Part shown: positions 17,687 to 25,779 of the stretch, piece after piece
Layout of the letters: each line of letters begins with the position of its first letter
Position numbering within the stretch: the first letter of the stretch is position 1
NCBI GenBank assembly: GCA_000155715.1
Contig: DS990608.1
Coordinates: 2,680-66,679 of the forward strand
Direction: 5' to 3'
DNA: 64,000 nt
Source: a gamma proteobacterium HTCC5015
GTDB taxonomy: Bacteria > Pseudomonadota > Gammaproteobacteria > HTCC5015
Position numbers and translations under genes: made by a program
Notes under the pieces: model-generated
What the model was told of the DNA's origin: nothing
Database searches by the model: none
The model's input: the letters and a program-made list of their open reading frames with translations, nothing else

Positions 17687-18574
17687 ATGAGCCAATATCG
17701 CAGTATCGGCTTGACGCGCAACTTGCACGCCGATGTCGGTGACACACTGAACCAGCTTTACAAGCACCTCAAGGCAGCGGGCTACAATGTTGTTTTGGGC
17801 AAAAGCTGCCGTGGCTGGGTGCACTCAGGCAACGACACCGAGACTTATTACGGCTTGAGTGACTTTGCCTCTCTCGTGGACTTAACCATCGTCCTCGGTG
17901 GCGATGGCACACTGCTGAGCGCTGCTCGCGCGCTCAGCGAGGAAAACATCCCCATTATTGGCATTAACTTGGGCCGCTTGGGCTTTTTAGTCGATGTATC
18001 GACGCAAAACGCCATGCTCGATCAAGTCGACGCCATTCTGGCGGGCGAGTGCATTCGCGAGGAGCGCTTCTTGTTAAGCGCACGCCTGCTGAGAAAAGGT
18101 CAGTGCGTTGCCCAAGAGACGGCCTTTAACGATGTGGTCGTGCACAACCGCAAAGAGGTTCGCATGATTGAGTACTCACTGGCTATCGATGGCGTACACG
18201 TTAATCACGATCGCGCCGACGGCCTGGTCGTTTCTACGCCGACCGGCTCCACGGCCTACGCTTTGTCCAGTGGCGGCCCCCTGCTCTATCCTACGCTAGA
18301 AGCTATTTCGCTGGTGCCTATTTGTCCGCATACTCTGAGTCACCGCCCGCTGGTCGTAAACGCGAACAGCACCATCAATATCGAGCTCGACACACGCTGT
18401 GGCACGACTGCCCAAGTGACCTTTGATGGGCAGGCCAATCAAAACCTTGAGCCTGGAGATGTGGTAGAGATTCGCCGTCACGCTCATACGGTGACGCTGT
18501 TACACCCCAAAGATTACGACTTTTACAGTATCCTCCGCGCTAAACTGCGCTGGGGCGACAACCTCACGCGCTAA
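17687..18574 (+). CDS. nadK: NAD kinase
   Basis: This enzyme phosphorylates NAD to NADP. The 295 residues contain the diagnostic VLGGDGTLLSAAR near residue 70, INLGRLGFLVDV, FNDVVVHN and the nucleotide-binding region ADGLVVSTPTGSTAYALSSG. The asparagine of the usual NE dyad is kept but the acid is aspartate here, a conservative change. The gene is followed by recN after 24 bp, the common gammaproteobacterial nadK-recN arrangement. AGGGG lies 7 nt before the ATG. Confidence 0.96.
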   Translation: MSQYRSIGLTRNLHADVGDTLNQLYKHLKAAGYNVVLGKSCRGWVHSGNDTETYYGLSDFASLVDLTIVLGGDGTLLSAARALSEENIPIIGINLGRLGFLVDVSTQNAMLDQVDAILAGECIREERFLLSARLLRKGQCVAQETAFNDVVVHNRKEVRMIEYSLAIDGVHVNHDRADGLVVSTPTGSTAYALSSGGPLLYPTLEAISLVPICPHTLSHRPLVVNANSTINIELDTRCGTTAQVTFDGQANQNLEPGDVVEIRRHAHTVTLLHPKDYDFYSILRAKLRWGDNLTR

Positions 18575-18598
18575 TTTGAACCAGCCATACGGATTTTT

Positions 18599-20272
18599 AT
18601 GCTGACGCATCTTCACATACGCGATTTTGCCATCATCGATTCACTGGATGTGAATCTGGAATCGGGTTTGACGTCGCTCACGGGAGAAACTGGGGCGGGC
18701 AAGTCCATTCTGCTCGATGCTCTCGGGCTCGTTCTGGGCGATCGAGCGAACAGCGACAGCGTCCGACAAGGTGCGAATAAAACAAACATCATCGCCAGTT
18801 TTAACATCAGTGCCCTGCCCGAGCTGCAGCACTGGCTGGAAGAACACGACCTAGAGGCCGATGATGAGTGTTTGTTGCGGCGAGTCATCAGCGCTGACGG
18901 GCGCTCGAAAGCTTACCTCAACGGCCAGCCAACAACGCTTTCTGTACTCAAAAAGGTGGGGGAGCAGTTGGTTAACATCCACGGCCAACACGAACATCAA
19001 CACTTGCTAAAACGCAGTGTTCAACGGCGCCGCTTAGATGATTACGGCAAATTGGCAGACTCTGTGACCCAAGTGGCGGCGCGCTTTTACGATTGGCAGT
19101 CGCTAAAGCAACAGCTCGACACGCGTCAAAGTGGCGAACAGGATCGCGCCGAGCGATTAGAGCTGCTGCAATTTCAATTGAGCGAGCTAGACGCCCTCAG
19201 CTTAGCCGAGGGCGAATGGCAAACACTGTGTGAAGAGCAAAGCCGCCTCGCCCATGCAGATCAACTGCTGAGATCCAGTGAGACAGCACTTCACCAGCTG
19301 TACGACGGTGAAGAATCCCCTTCGGCTTCGTCGGTTCTATCGCGACATGCGAGCCAGCTGGAGCAATTAACCGAGCTAGACAACCATCTCGGCCCTATCG
19401 CCGCGGGCCTTCGCAGTGCGCAAATTCAGCTTGAAGAAGCCTGTTCCGATTTGCGTGAGTATACGACCCATATTGAGCTCGACCCAGAGCGGCTCGTTTG
19501 GCTGGATCAACGCATGGCCCAAGCGCACGGCCTTGCCAAAAAACACCGTGTAGACGTCGAACAGCTGCACCATCACCACGCCCAGCTAGCCGATGAGTTA
19601 GCTCAGTTGAGCGGCGGTAGCGATTCTATCGAGGCGCTACAAGAACAAATGCAGAACGCTTGGCAGCAGTATCTCGAGGCCGCTCAGCGCCTATCGAAAC
19701 AACGCCAGCAACAGGCCGAGGCACTTTCTCACACGATCAGTGAAGCCATGCAAGGCTTGGGTATGGAGGGTGGACAATTTCACATCACTGTCGATTTCGA
19801 CGCCGATTCTCCTAGCCCTCAGGGCGGCGATAAGGTCGAATTTACAGTCAGCGCCAACCCGGGACAGCCCTTAAAACCACTGAGCAAGGTGGCCTCTGGC
19901 GGCGAGCTCTCTAGGATAAGCTTGGCACTACAAATGGTGACCGCGGAGTGTGAGCCCGTTCCTACATTGATTTTTGACGAGGTCGATAGCGGCGTCGGCG
20001 GCGGCGTCGCCGAAGTCGTTGGCCAGCAGTTGAGAGCGCTAGGTCAGCACCGCCAAGTGCTGTGCGTCACTCACCTGCCCCAAGTCGCCTCTCAGGCCAA
20101 CCATCAATTGCAAGTTAGCAAGCAGAAGGGCAGCGACGAGACGCGCACACAGCTGTTCGAGTTAAGCAGCGATCAGCGAGTAGAGGAAATTGCCCGTATG
20201 CTGGGCGGTGTGGAAATTACGGATCAATCACTGCGACACGCTCAAGAGATGCTCGAGCGCGCCGCAAGGTAG
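18599..20272 (+). CDS. recN: DNA repair protein RecN
   Basis: An SMC-like ATPase of 557 residues acting in double-strand-break repair. The Walker A GETGAGKS is at about residues 29-36. A central coiled coil rich in Q, L and E spans about 150-380. The ABC signature SKVASGGELSRISLALQ and Walker B PTLIFDEVDSGVGGG are C-terminal. No clear LexA box was found upstream of it or nadK. The stop codon directly abuts the fur stop on the opposite strand. Confidence 0.96.
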   Translation: MLTHLHIRDFAIIDSLDVNLESGLTSLTGETGAGKSILLDALGLVLGDRANSDSVRQGANKTNIIASFNISALPELQHWLEEHDLEADDECLLRRVISADGRSKAYLNGQPTTLSVLKKVGEQLVNIHGQHEHQHLLKRSVQRRRLDDYGKLADSVTQVAARFYDWQSLKQQLDTRQSGEQDRAERLELLQFQLSELDALSLAEGEWQTLCEEQSRLAHADQLLRSSETALHQLYDGEESPSASSVLSRHASQLEQLTELDNHLGPIAAGLRSAQIQLEEACSDLREYTTHIELDPERLVWLDQRMAQAHGLAKKHRVDVEQLHHHHAQLADELAQLSGGSDSIEALQEQMQNAWQQYLEAAQRLSKQRQQQAEALSHTISEAMQGLGMEGGQFHITVDFDADSPSPQGGDKVEFTVSANPGQPLKPLSKVASGGELSRISLALQMVTAECEPVPTLIFDEVDSGVGGGVAEVVGQQLRALGQHRQVLCVTHLPQVASQANHQLQVSKQKGSDETRTQLFELSSDQRVEEIARMLGGVEITDQSLRHAQEMLERAAR

Positions 20273-20698
20273 TTAAGCGCCTTTTTTGCGGCACTCAGGG
20301 TCGTTGCAGAGGCCGTACAAGGTCATATTGTGATCTTGCATCACAAAGCCCTTCTCATCGGCAATCGCCTCTTGGCGCTCCTCAATGGTGGCGTCATAAA
20401 ATTCGACAACTTTGCCGCACGAAACGCACACCAAGTGGTCATGGTGTTCGCCGCGATCGAGTTCAAATACAGCTTGACCGCCCTCAAAATTGTGGCGTTC
20501 GACTAAACCCGCCGCCTCAAATTGAGTTAATACGCGGTAAACCGTTGCCAAGCCAATTTCTTCACCGGAATCAATCAAGCTACGATAGAGATCCTCAGCA
20601 CTCATGTGGTGCTCGCTGGAACTTTCCAGCGTTTCGAGAATCTTCATGCGTGGCAAAGTGACTTTCAATCCGGCTTTTTTAAGATCACTGGATTGCAC
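20273..20698 (-). CDS. fur: Ferric uptake regulator Fur
   Basis: An iron-responsive repressor of 141 residues. The N-terminal winged helix includes GLKVTLPRMKILETLE and GLATVYRVLTQFEAAGLV. The metal and dimerisation domain carries HHDHLVCVSCGKVVEF with a CxxC pair, and a second cysteine pair in CNDPEC. The GTG start has GGGAG 6 nt upstream. It is divergent from bamE, the typical gammaproteobacterial recN-fur-bamE region. It probably controls iron uptake genes, possibly including the TonB receptor at 35.6 kb, but no Fur box was confirmed. Confidence 0.96.
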   Translation of the reverse strand: MQSSDLKKAGLKVTLPRMKILETLESSSEHHMSAEDLYRSLIDSGEEIGLATVYRVLTQFEAAGLVERHNFEGGQAVFELDRGEHHDHLVCVSCGKVVEFYDATIEERQEAIADEKGFVMQDHNMTLYGLCNDPECRKKGA

Positions 20699-20810
20699 GG
20701 TTGGCTCCCTATTGATAGTTGATGGGTGTTATTATCGCACACTTTGCAAGGGCGTGTGTGGCCCACCGCTCATTGATTTTTTCCAACAGGCTTCGAGCCC
20801 AGAGGTATTT

Positions 20811-21260
20811 GTGATTCAACGCCGCCGTTTTTTTAATGTCCGCACCATCATTGCTATCACTGCAATTTTCAGTCTAAGTGCCTGTGGATGGCTTGAACCG
20901 CACCGCATTGAAATCACTCAAGGCAATGTTCTCGAAGCCAAAACGGTTGATAAGGTTCAAGTGGGAATGTCGCGCCAGCAGGTGCGCTTTTTGCTCGGCG
21001 CCCCCTCGGTGGCCGACATGCACCACCCCGACCGCTGGGATTACATTCAATACAATGACAAGCAGCATGAGACGGTGTTTAATCGCCGTCTGACACTCTA
21101 TTTCGAAGGGAACACTCTGGCGCAGCTTGAACGCCACGGCGACTGGTCGGACCACAAAGACACTTCGGGCGCCGCTGATAGCGATGCAGTCCTCGAGGAA
21201 TCCGAAGAGAGCAGTGATGAGGCTCCAGCCGTACCCAAGCCCGAAGATGAGCGCATCTAG
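20811..21260 (+). CDS. bamE: Outer-membrane assembly lipoprotein BamE
   Basis: A lipoprotein subunit of the BAM complex that helps insert beta-barrel proteins; BamA is encoded at the right edge. The GTG start at 20811 is chosen because AGAGG lies 5 nt upstream and it gives a proper signal (IIAITAIFSLSACG) with lipobox LSAC. The family core follows: RIEITQGNVLEAKTVDKVQV, GMSRQQVRFLLGAPSV and HHPDRWDYIQY. The 149-residue protein has an extra acidic C-terminal tail (about 35 residues rich in E, S and D). Confidence 0.93.
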   Translation: MIQRRRFFNVRTIIAITAIFSLSACGWLEPHRIEITQGNVLEAKTVDKVQVGMSRQQVRFLLGAPSVADMHHPDRWDYIQYNDKQHETVFNRRLTLYFEGNTLAQLERHGDWSDHKDTSGAADSDAVLEESEESSDEAPAVPKPEDERI

Positions 21261-21323
21261 CATCGCGTATTTACCCTCGGCAGTAGATGCGCTTGATGGG
21301 GCTTAGCCCATTAGCTCTGCCCC

Positions 21324-21629
21324 CTATTCGCCCTTTTCTTTCTTTTTCGCCAAGCGGTTTTTGCGCGCCTGCTTTGGATCAATGATGAGCTTTCGGTAAA
21401 TTTCAACGCGATCGCCCTCGCGTAGAGAGTCTTCCAGCTTCTTTAACGCACCAAACACGCCTACTTTTTGCTGGTTTAAATCGATTTCTGGAAATTTTTC
21501 ACAAATTCCCGACGAGGCTATCACCTCCTCTATAGAGGCGCTCACGGGAACTTCCAACGGTATTATCAACTGCTCATCGGGCCTAGCGTAGGCCACTTCG
21601 ACGCGCATGGTATTGGTTTCGGATTCCAC
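21324..21629 (-). CDS. rnfH: RnfH family protein (ubiquitin-like fold)
   Basis: A 101-residue member of the RnfH/UPF0125 family, recognised by MRVEVAYARPDEQLIIPLEV, VGVFGALKKLEDSLREGDRV and EIYRKLIIDPKQARKNR. RnfH normally pairs with RatA near smpB; ratA is missing here. The role is not established. The GTG start at 21629 has a weak GTAGG upstream. An ATG seven codons later is the alternative. Confidence 0.9.
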   Translation of the reverse strand: MESETNTMRVEVAYARPDEQLIIPLEVPVSASIEEVIASSGICEKFPEIDLNQQKVGVFGALKKLEDSLREGDRVEIYRKLIIDPKQARKNRLAKKKEKGE

Positions 21630-21657
21630 TTTACTACCTACGTCTGTTGCGGCTTGA

Positions 21658-23100
21658 TTAACTCAAACCCAGCCAAAGAAAGATACTGTCTAATATGCCC
21701 AGCATGTTAAGTAAGATGATCACACCCAAAATGGGCGCAACATTCCGCACCATAAACAGCCAAGTGCTGTAAACCGCCCGCGGGCTGTCCGCAAGCTGTC
21801 TACGAGTGGCCTTCATGCTGGCTATAAAGCCGACGAAATACGCGATCATGACCCCGCCGAGTGGCAGCATAAGGCTGAAGGTGAGAAATTCAACAATTTC
21901 AAAAAAGTTCTTGCCATCCACCAGGACAAAAATGCGATCACCGATGCGAGGGGCAATCGTCAATCGCTCGTCCGACCAACTGCTGAATGACAGAACCGTG
22001 CCGAGACCGAGGAACCAAATGGCAAACCCAGCAACGTGGCTGGCGCGGTCTCGAGCCATACCCTTTTGCGTTACGAGCCACGACACGACCGGTTCGAGCA
22101 GCGATACAGCCGAGGTTATGGCCGCAATCACCAACAGCAAAAAGAACATGACAGAAACAAAACCACCGCCCTCTATTTTCCCGAATATCTGCGGTAAGAC
22201 TTTAAATACGAGTGAGGGCCCCTCTGCCGTTGTCATTTCGGGAATGGCAAACACGAGGGGGAAAATCGCTAGGCCCGATATCAAGGCAACGGCGGTGTCG
22301 GCCCCCACAATGGCGAGTGACGTTTTGGCCACTGACGCGTGATCGGGCAAATAGGCCCCGTACATCATGATGGCACCTAGACCTAAGCTTAAAGAAAAGA
22401 AGGCCTGCCCCATGGCAGCCACCACCACTTCGCTGTTGAGTTTGCTGAAGTCCGGATTGAATAAATAGTTTACAGCTGCTCCGTAATCTCCCATCACAGA
22501 GGCAATTCCGACCAAGACCAATAAAATAACGAAGAGCGTGGGCATCAACCATTTGATAATGCGCTCCAACCCAGAATTGACGCCCTTGGAAACGACGAGT
22601 ACCACGGCCACCATAAATAGGGTGTGCCACGCCATGGAGCGCTCGGGATCTCCCACCAGCGAGTTGAATACCTCATTCGCGACCGTGGGGGTAATCTCTG
22701 CGAAGTCACCGCTCAATGCTCTAAAGACGTAAGCCAGCGCCCAACCACCGATGACACTGTAGAAGGAGAGAATGAGAAACCCAGCCCCGACTCCCATCAA
22801 GCCGACCCATCGCCAACGCGGGGAATGCCCCGACTGAACGGCCATTCTTTCCATGGCCTGAATGGGATTTTTGCGCGTGTGTCGGCCAATGAGGATTTCC
22901 GACATCATAATCGGAAGACCAATCGCCAGAACACAGGCGAGATAAATTAAAACAAAAGCGCCACCGCCATTTTCGCCGGCTTTGTAAGGAAAGCCCCAGA
23001 TATTCCCGAGCCCCACTGCAGAGCCGGTGGCTGCCAAAATAAATGCTAAGCGAGAAGACCAATAAATATTGCCGTCGGTAGACGCGGGCTGGCTTGGCAT
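21658..23100 (-). CDS. Sodium-dependent transporter, NSS/SNF family
   Basis: A 480-residue secondary transporter of the neurotransmitter:sodium symporter family, probably for amino acids. The first membrane helix carries the signature WSSRLAFILAATGSAVGLGN, then IWGFPYKAGENGGGAFVLIY. About 12 hydrophobic segments follow, including GQAFFSLSLGLGAIMMYGAY for the sodium-site helix 6-7 region. The ATG at 23100 is fixed by AGGAGAAAAGG directly upstream; the longer open frame has no support. It sits between rnfH and smpB, where ratA is usual. Confidence 0.92.
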   Translation of the reverse strand: MPSQPASTDGNIYWSSRLAFILAATGSAVGLGNIWGFPYKAGENGGGAFVLIYLACVLAIGLPIMMSEILIGRHTRKNPIQAMERMAVQSGHSPRWRWVGLMGVGAGFLILSFYSVIGGWALAYVFRALSGDFAEITPTVANEVFNSLVGDPERSMAWHTLFMVAVVLVVSKGVNSGLERIIKWLMPTLFVILLVLVGIASVMGDYGAAVNYLFNPDFSKLNSEVVVAAMGQAFFSLSLGLGAIMMYGAYLPDHASVAKTSLAIVGADTAVALISGLAIFPLVFAIPEMTTAEGPSLVFKVLPQIFGKIEGGGFVSVMFFLLLVIAAITSAVSLLEPVVSWLVTQKGMARDRASHVAGFAIWFLGLGTVLSFSSWSDERLTIAPRIGDRIFVLVDGKNFFEIVEFLTFSLMLPLGGVMIAYFVGFIASMKATRRQLADSPRAVYSTWLFMVRNVAPILGVIILLNMLGILDSIFLWLGLS

Positions 23101-23206
23101 CCTTTTCTCCTGTGATAAAGCACGAAGCGCCATTTTAGGCGTTATGACAAAAAATTTATACTGTTCGATGTCGCGCGAACGCGCGAGTTCTTTATAATGC
23201 GCGGCT

Positions 23207-23680
23207 ATGGCAAAGCAAAAGAAATCATCACCCAACACCATCGTGCAAAACAAAAAGGCACGGCACGACTACTCCATCGAGCAAAATATCGAAGCGGGGT
23301 TGGTGCTCGAAGGCTGGGAAGTCAAAAGCTTGCGCGCTGGCAAGGCTCAGCTGGTGGATAGCCATGTGATCATCAAACAAGGGGAAGCCTATCTGATTGG
23401 CGCGCACATTACCCCCTTGCCCACTGCCTCGACGCATGTCAACACCGACCCGACACGCATACGCAAGCTTTTGCTCCACAACCGCGAGCTTGCCCATCTC
23501 ATTGGCTCCGTTGACCGCAAGGGCTACACGCTTGTGGCGTTGGCGATGTACTGGAAAAAAGGCAAGATCAAACTGGATTTAGGCCTCGCCAAAGGCAAAA
23601 AGCTACACGATAAACGCGCTTCGGATAAACAGCGCGACTGGCAGCGAGAAAAGGCCCGCCTGCTTAAAAACAATGCGTAA
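23207..23680 (+). CDS. smpB: SsrA-binding protein SmpB
   Basis: SmpB binds tmRNA and is required for trans-translation rescue of stalled ribosomes. The 157 residues show [36 protein letters not shown], the central fold and the C-terminal [20 protein letters not shown] tail that enters the mRNA channel. The 76 bp after it do not look like the 5' end of an ssrA gene. A GC-rich hairpin (GCCGGT/ACCGGC, 23693-23722) without a T-tract lies between smpB and dnaQ. Confidence 0.97.
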   Translation: MAKQKKSSPNTIVQNKKARHDYSIEQNIEAGLVLEGWEVKSLRAGKAQLVDSHVIIKQGEAYLIGAHITPLPTASTHVNTDPTRIRKLLLHNRELAHLIGSVDRKGYTLVALAMYWKKGKIKLDLGLAKGKKLHDKRASDKQRDWQREKARLLKNNA

Positions 23681-23756
23681 CGTCGGCGAGCTGCCGGTCG
23701 GCCTCCAACCCGGCGAACCGGCTTGAATTCAAAGAGCCGCTGTCGCCCTGATTGCA

Positions 23757-24476
23757 CTAGTGTTTTAGCTGGTCCCAGAGGCAGGGCTGGTCACCGTCTT
23801 TTCCGCGCAAGTTCGCAAGCAATTTTTCGTGGCGCTCCTGCTCTTCGGGACTAGCGGTAATCACCTGTAGAGGCGCTCTATCCTGACTGATGCGGTGCGC
23901 TCCGCCCTGCTCCGCGTCGGCCTCTTGCTTTTGCTTTGCATCAAATCCGAGGGAGACTTGTCCGCCGGTCATCATCAAATAGACATCGGCGAGAATTTCA
24001 GCATCGAGTAAGGCGCCGTGCAACGTTCGATGGGAGTTGTTGATGTCGTAGCGCTTACACAAGCTATCGAGGTCGTTGCGCTTGCCTGGATGCATTTTGC
24101 GCGCCATAGCCAGCGTATCGAGTACACCGCAGTAATCTTTGGTTTGCCCTAAATTGCGATCGAGCAGATTGAGTTCTGAATCGATAAAGCCGACATCAAA
24201 AGCGGCGTTGTGAATCACGAGCTCGGAGCCTTTTACGAAGTCTAGAAACTCATCCACAACGTCACCAAAGCGCGGCTTGTCGGCTAGGAATTCGTTGGTG
24301 ATTTGGTGCACTTCGATGGCGCCGTCGTCAATTTCTCGATCGGGCTGCAAATACATATGCAGTTTATTGCCAGTGAGACGGCGGTTCTCCAGCTCCACAC
24401 AACCTATTTCAATAATGCGATGTCCTTGCTTGGGATCGAGCCCCGTCGTTTCTGTATCGAGTACAACTTGTCTCAT
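23757..24476 (-). CDS. dnaQ: DNA polymerase III epsilon subunit (3'-5' exonuclease)
   Basis: The proofreading exonuclease of the replicative polymerase. The 239 residues start with the Exo I motif VVLDTETTGLDP (acidic residues D7 and E9). Exo II follows in ELVIHNAAFDVGFIDSELN and Exo III in HRTLHGALLDAEILADVYL. The C-terminal tail with LWDQLKH is typical of the alpha-subunit-binding region. The ATG at 24476 with AAGG 7 nt upstream is preferred over an in-frame TTG. rnhA lies just upstream in the same direction. Confidence 0.95.
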   Translation of the reverse strand: MRQVVLDTETTGLDPKQGHRIIEIGCVELENRRLTGNKLHMYLQPDREIDDGAIEVHQITNEFLADKPRFGDVVDEFLDFVKGSELVIHNAAFDVGFIDSELNLLDRNLGQTKDYCGVLDTLAMARKMHPGKRNDLDSLCKRYDINNSHRTLHGALLDAEILADVYLMMTGGQVSLGFDAKQKQEADAEQGGAHRISQDRAPLQVITASPEEQERHEKLLANLRGKDGDQPCLWDQLKH

Positions 24477-24508
24477 CGTCAACCTTTATCTCTCTACGCT
24501 TCGTGTTT

Positions 24509-24946
24509 CTACGCTTGGGCGCTTAGTACGCCTCGGTTTGCCAGTTCATCAGCGCGCTCATTCCCTGGATCGCCGCTGTGGCCCTTAACCCAGTGCCACT
24601 CTATTTCGTGGCGCTCGCACGCAGCGTCTAGCGCCTGCCATAAATCGTCATTTTTAACCGGCTTTTTGGCTGCGGTACGCCAACCGTTCTTTTTCCAGTT
24701 TGCCAGCCATTGCGTCATTCCCTGTCGCACATAGTTAGAATCTGTATACAGCGCCACGCGACAGGATCGCTTAAGGGCATTTAACCCCTCAATCGCTGCC
24801 ATCAGCTCCATTCGATTGTTAGTGGTCTCGGCCTCTCCACCACACAATTCCTTTTCGTGACCGCCGTAAATTAACAATACCCCCCAGCCACCTGGCCCGG
24901 GGTTGCCTTTGCAGGCGCCATCGGTATAGAGCGTTACATCAGTCAT
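24509..24946 (-). CDS. rnhA: Ribonuclease HI
   Basis: Degrades RNA in RNA-DNA hybrids. The 145 residues contain the full DEDD active site: D9 in [17 protein letters not shown]47 in [14 protein letters not shown]69 in ALYTDSNYV and D133 in [10 protein letters not shown], plus H123 in KGHSGDPGN. The ATG at 24946 overlaps the end of the upstream methyltransferase gene by 8 nt (ATGACTGA). A separate RNase HII is at 52.5-53.1 kb. Confidence 0.96.
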   Translation of the reverse strand: MTDVTLYTDGACKGNPGPGGWGVLLIYGGHEKELCGGEAETTNNRMELMAAIEGLNALKRSCRVALYTDSNYVRQGMTQWLANWKKNGWRTAAKKPVKNDDLWQALDAACERHEIEWHWVKGHSGDPGNERADELANRGVLSAQA

Positions 24947-25661
24947 GTCTTTTTTTATCGTGCCAATTGCGCGTGGGACCGGCAACGGCGCCAGCAACCG
25001 GTTTTTCAAGGTGAGTGAGTCGTTGTCGAGTCGGCGTCATAGGATACAGAGGCCGCTTGGCGACGATGATATTCACAGCCCCCATCCGAGGCAATAGCCA
25101 AGACATAAATCGCTCATAGGGCCGACAAAGCCGAGATTGATAGACGCGCTCCAGAGGCGGGGTATGACCGAAGCTGGTGTGATAGTGAATATCGTAGTTG
25201 AGCACTTTCAACCAGTCCCTGATGCGGTGAACACTATAAAATCCCGCTTTCCAGGGGGTCGTTTGAAACCAGCGCATCACCCAGCGCAAAAGCCCCCATA
25301 AACTGTAAGGATTAAAGCCGACAATGACGAGGTAGCCAGAACCCGCTAGCCATTGGTCGGCCATATGCAGAACGCGATGGGGCTCCCGAGCGACATCGAG
25401 GGAATACATCAACGTCAAACTATCGAGGCTGCCCCCCGGCAGTGGGCTGTATTCGCTGCTGCTAAATAGTTCGGCATAACTCATTTGCCGCACATTTCGC
25501 TTTACTGGCAAGGCTTTTTCGAGATCGACTTGCAGGTGGTTAATGCCCGGCCAAGCCTGTGACAAGTTGGGTAACACCGCCAGCAGCCTAGCTTCTAATT
25601 GCTGCCCAACAGGGCTCTGCAGCCAGCGGCCAAGTTCGAAATGTAGGTCGGTAGTAGGCAT
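24939..25661 (-). CDS. Class I SAM-dependent methyltransferase-like protein (YafS type)
   Basis: A 240-residue protein in the position of E. coli yafS, upstream of rnhA-dnaQ. A methyltransferase-like core is visible: [20 protein letters not shown] and [20 protein letters not shown], then [15 protein letters not shown]. The classical glycine-rich SAM loop is weak. The C-terminal 30 residues are basic. The substrate is unknown. It is the first gene of a methyltransferase-rnhA-dnaQ operon. gloB, often adjacent, is absent. Confidence 0.8.
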   Translation of the reverse strand: MPTTDLHFELGRWLQSPVGQQLEARLLAVLPNLSQAWPGINHLQVDLEKALPVKRNVRQMSYAELFSSSEYSPLPGGSLDSLTLMYSLDVAREPHRVLHMADQWLAGSGYLVIVGFNPYSLWGLLRWVMRWFQTTPWKAGFYSVHRIRDWLKVLNYDIHYHTSFGHTPPLERVYQSRLCRPYERFMSWLLPRMGAVNIIVAKRPLYPMTPTRQRLTHLEKPVAGAVAGPTRNWHDKKRHD

Positions 25662-25779
25662 GTCTGCATACTAATTCACCCCCTAGGACAGCGCCACCGA
25701 TATGTTGTTAATTACCCAGAGCCATCGTATAGTTCGACACCGTTTTTCCCCATATTGCCATTGGCTTTGTTCGGTCTTT

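Noticed and set aside
18540-18598. LexA box upstream of recN
   Set aside because: No CTGT-N8-ACAG pattern was found here or upstream of nadK.
23681-23757. tmRNA (ssrA) after smpB
   Set aside because: The gap is only 76 bp and lacks the tRNA-like 5' sequence expected of ssrA.
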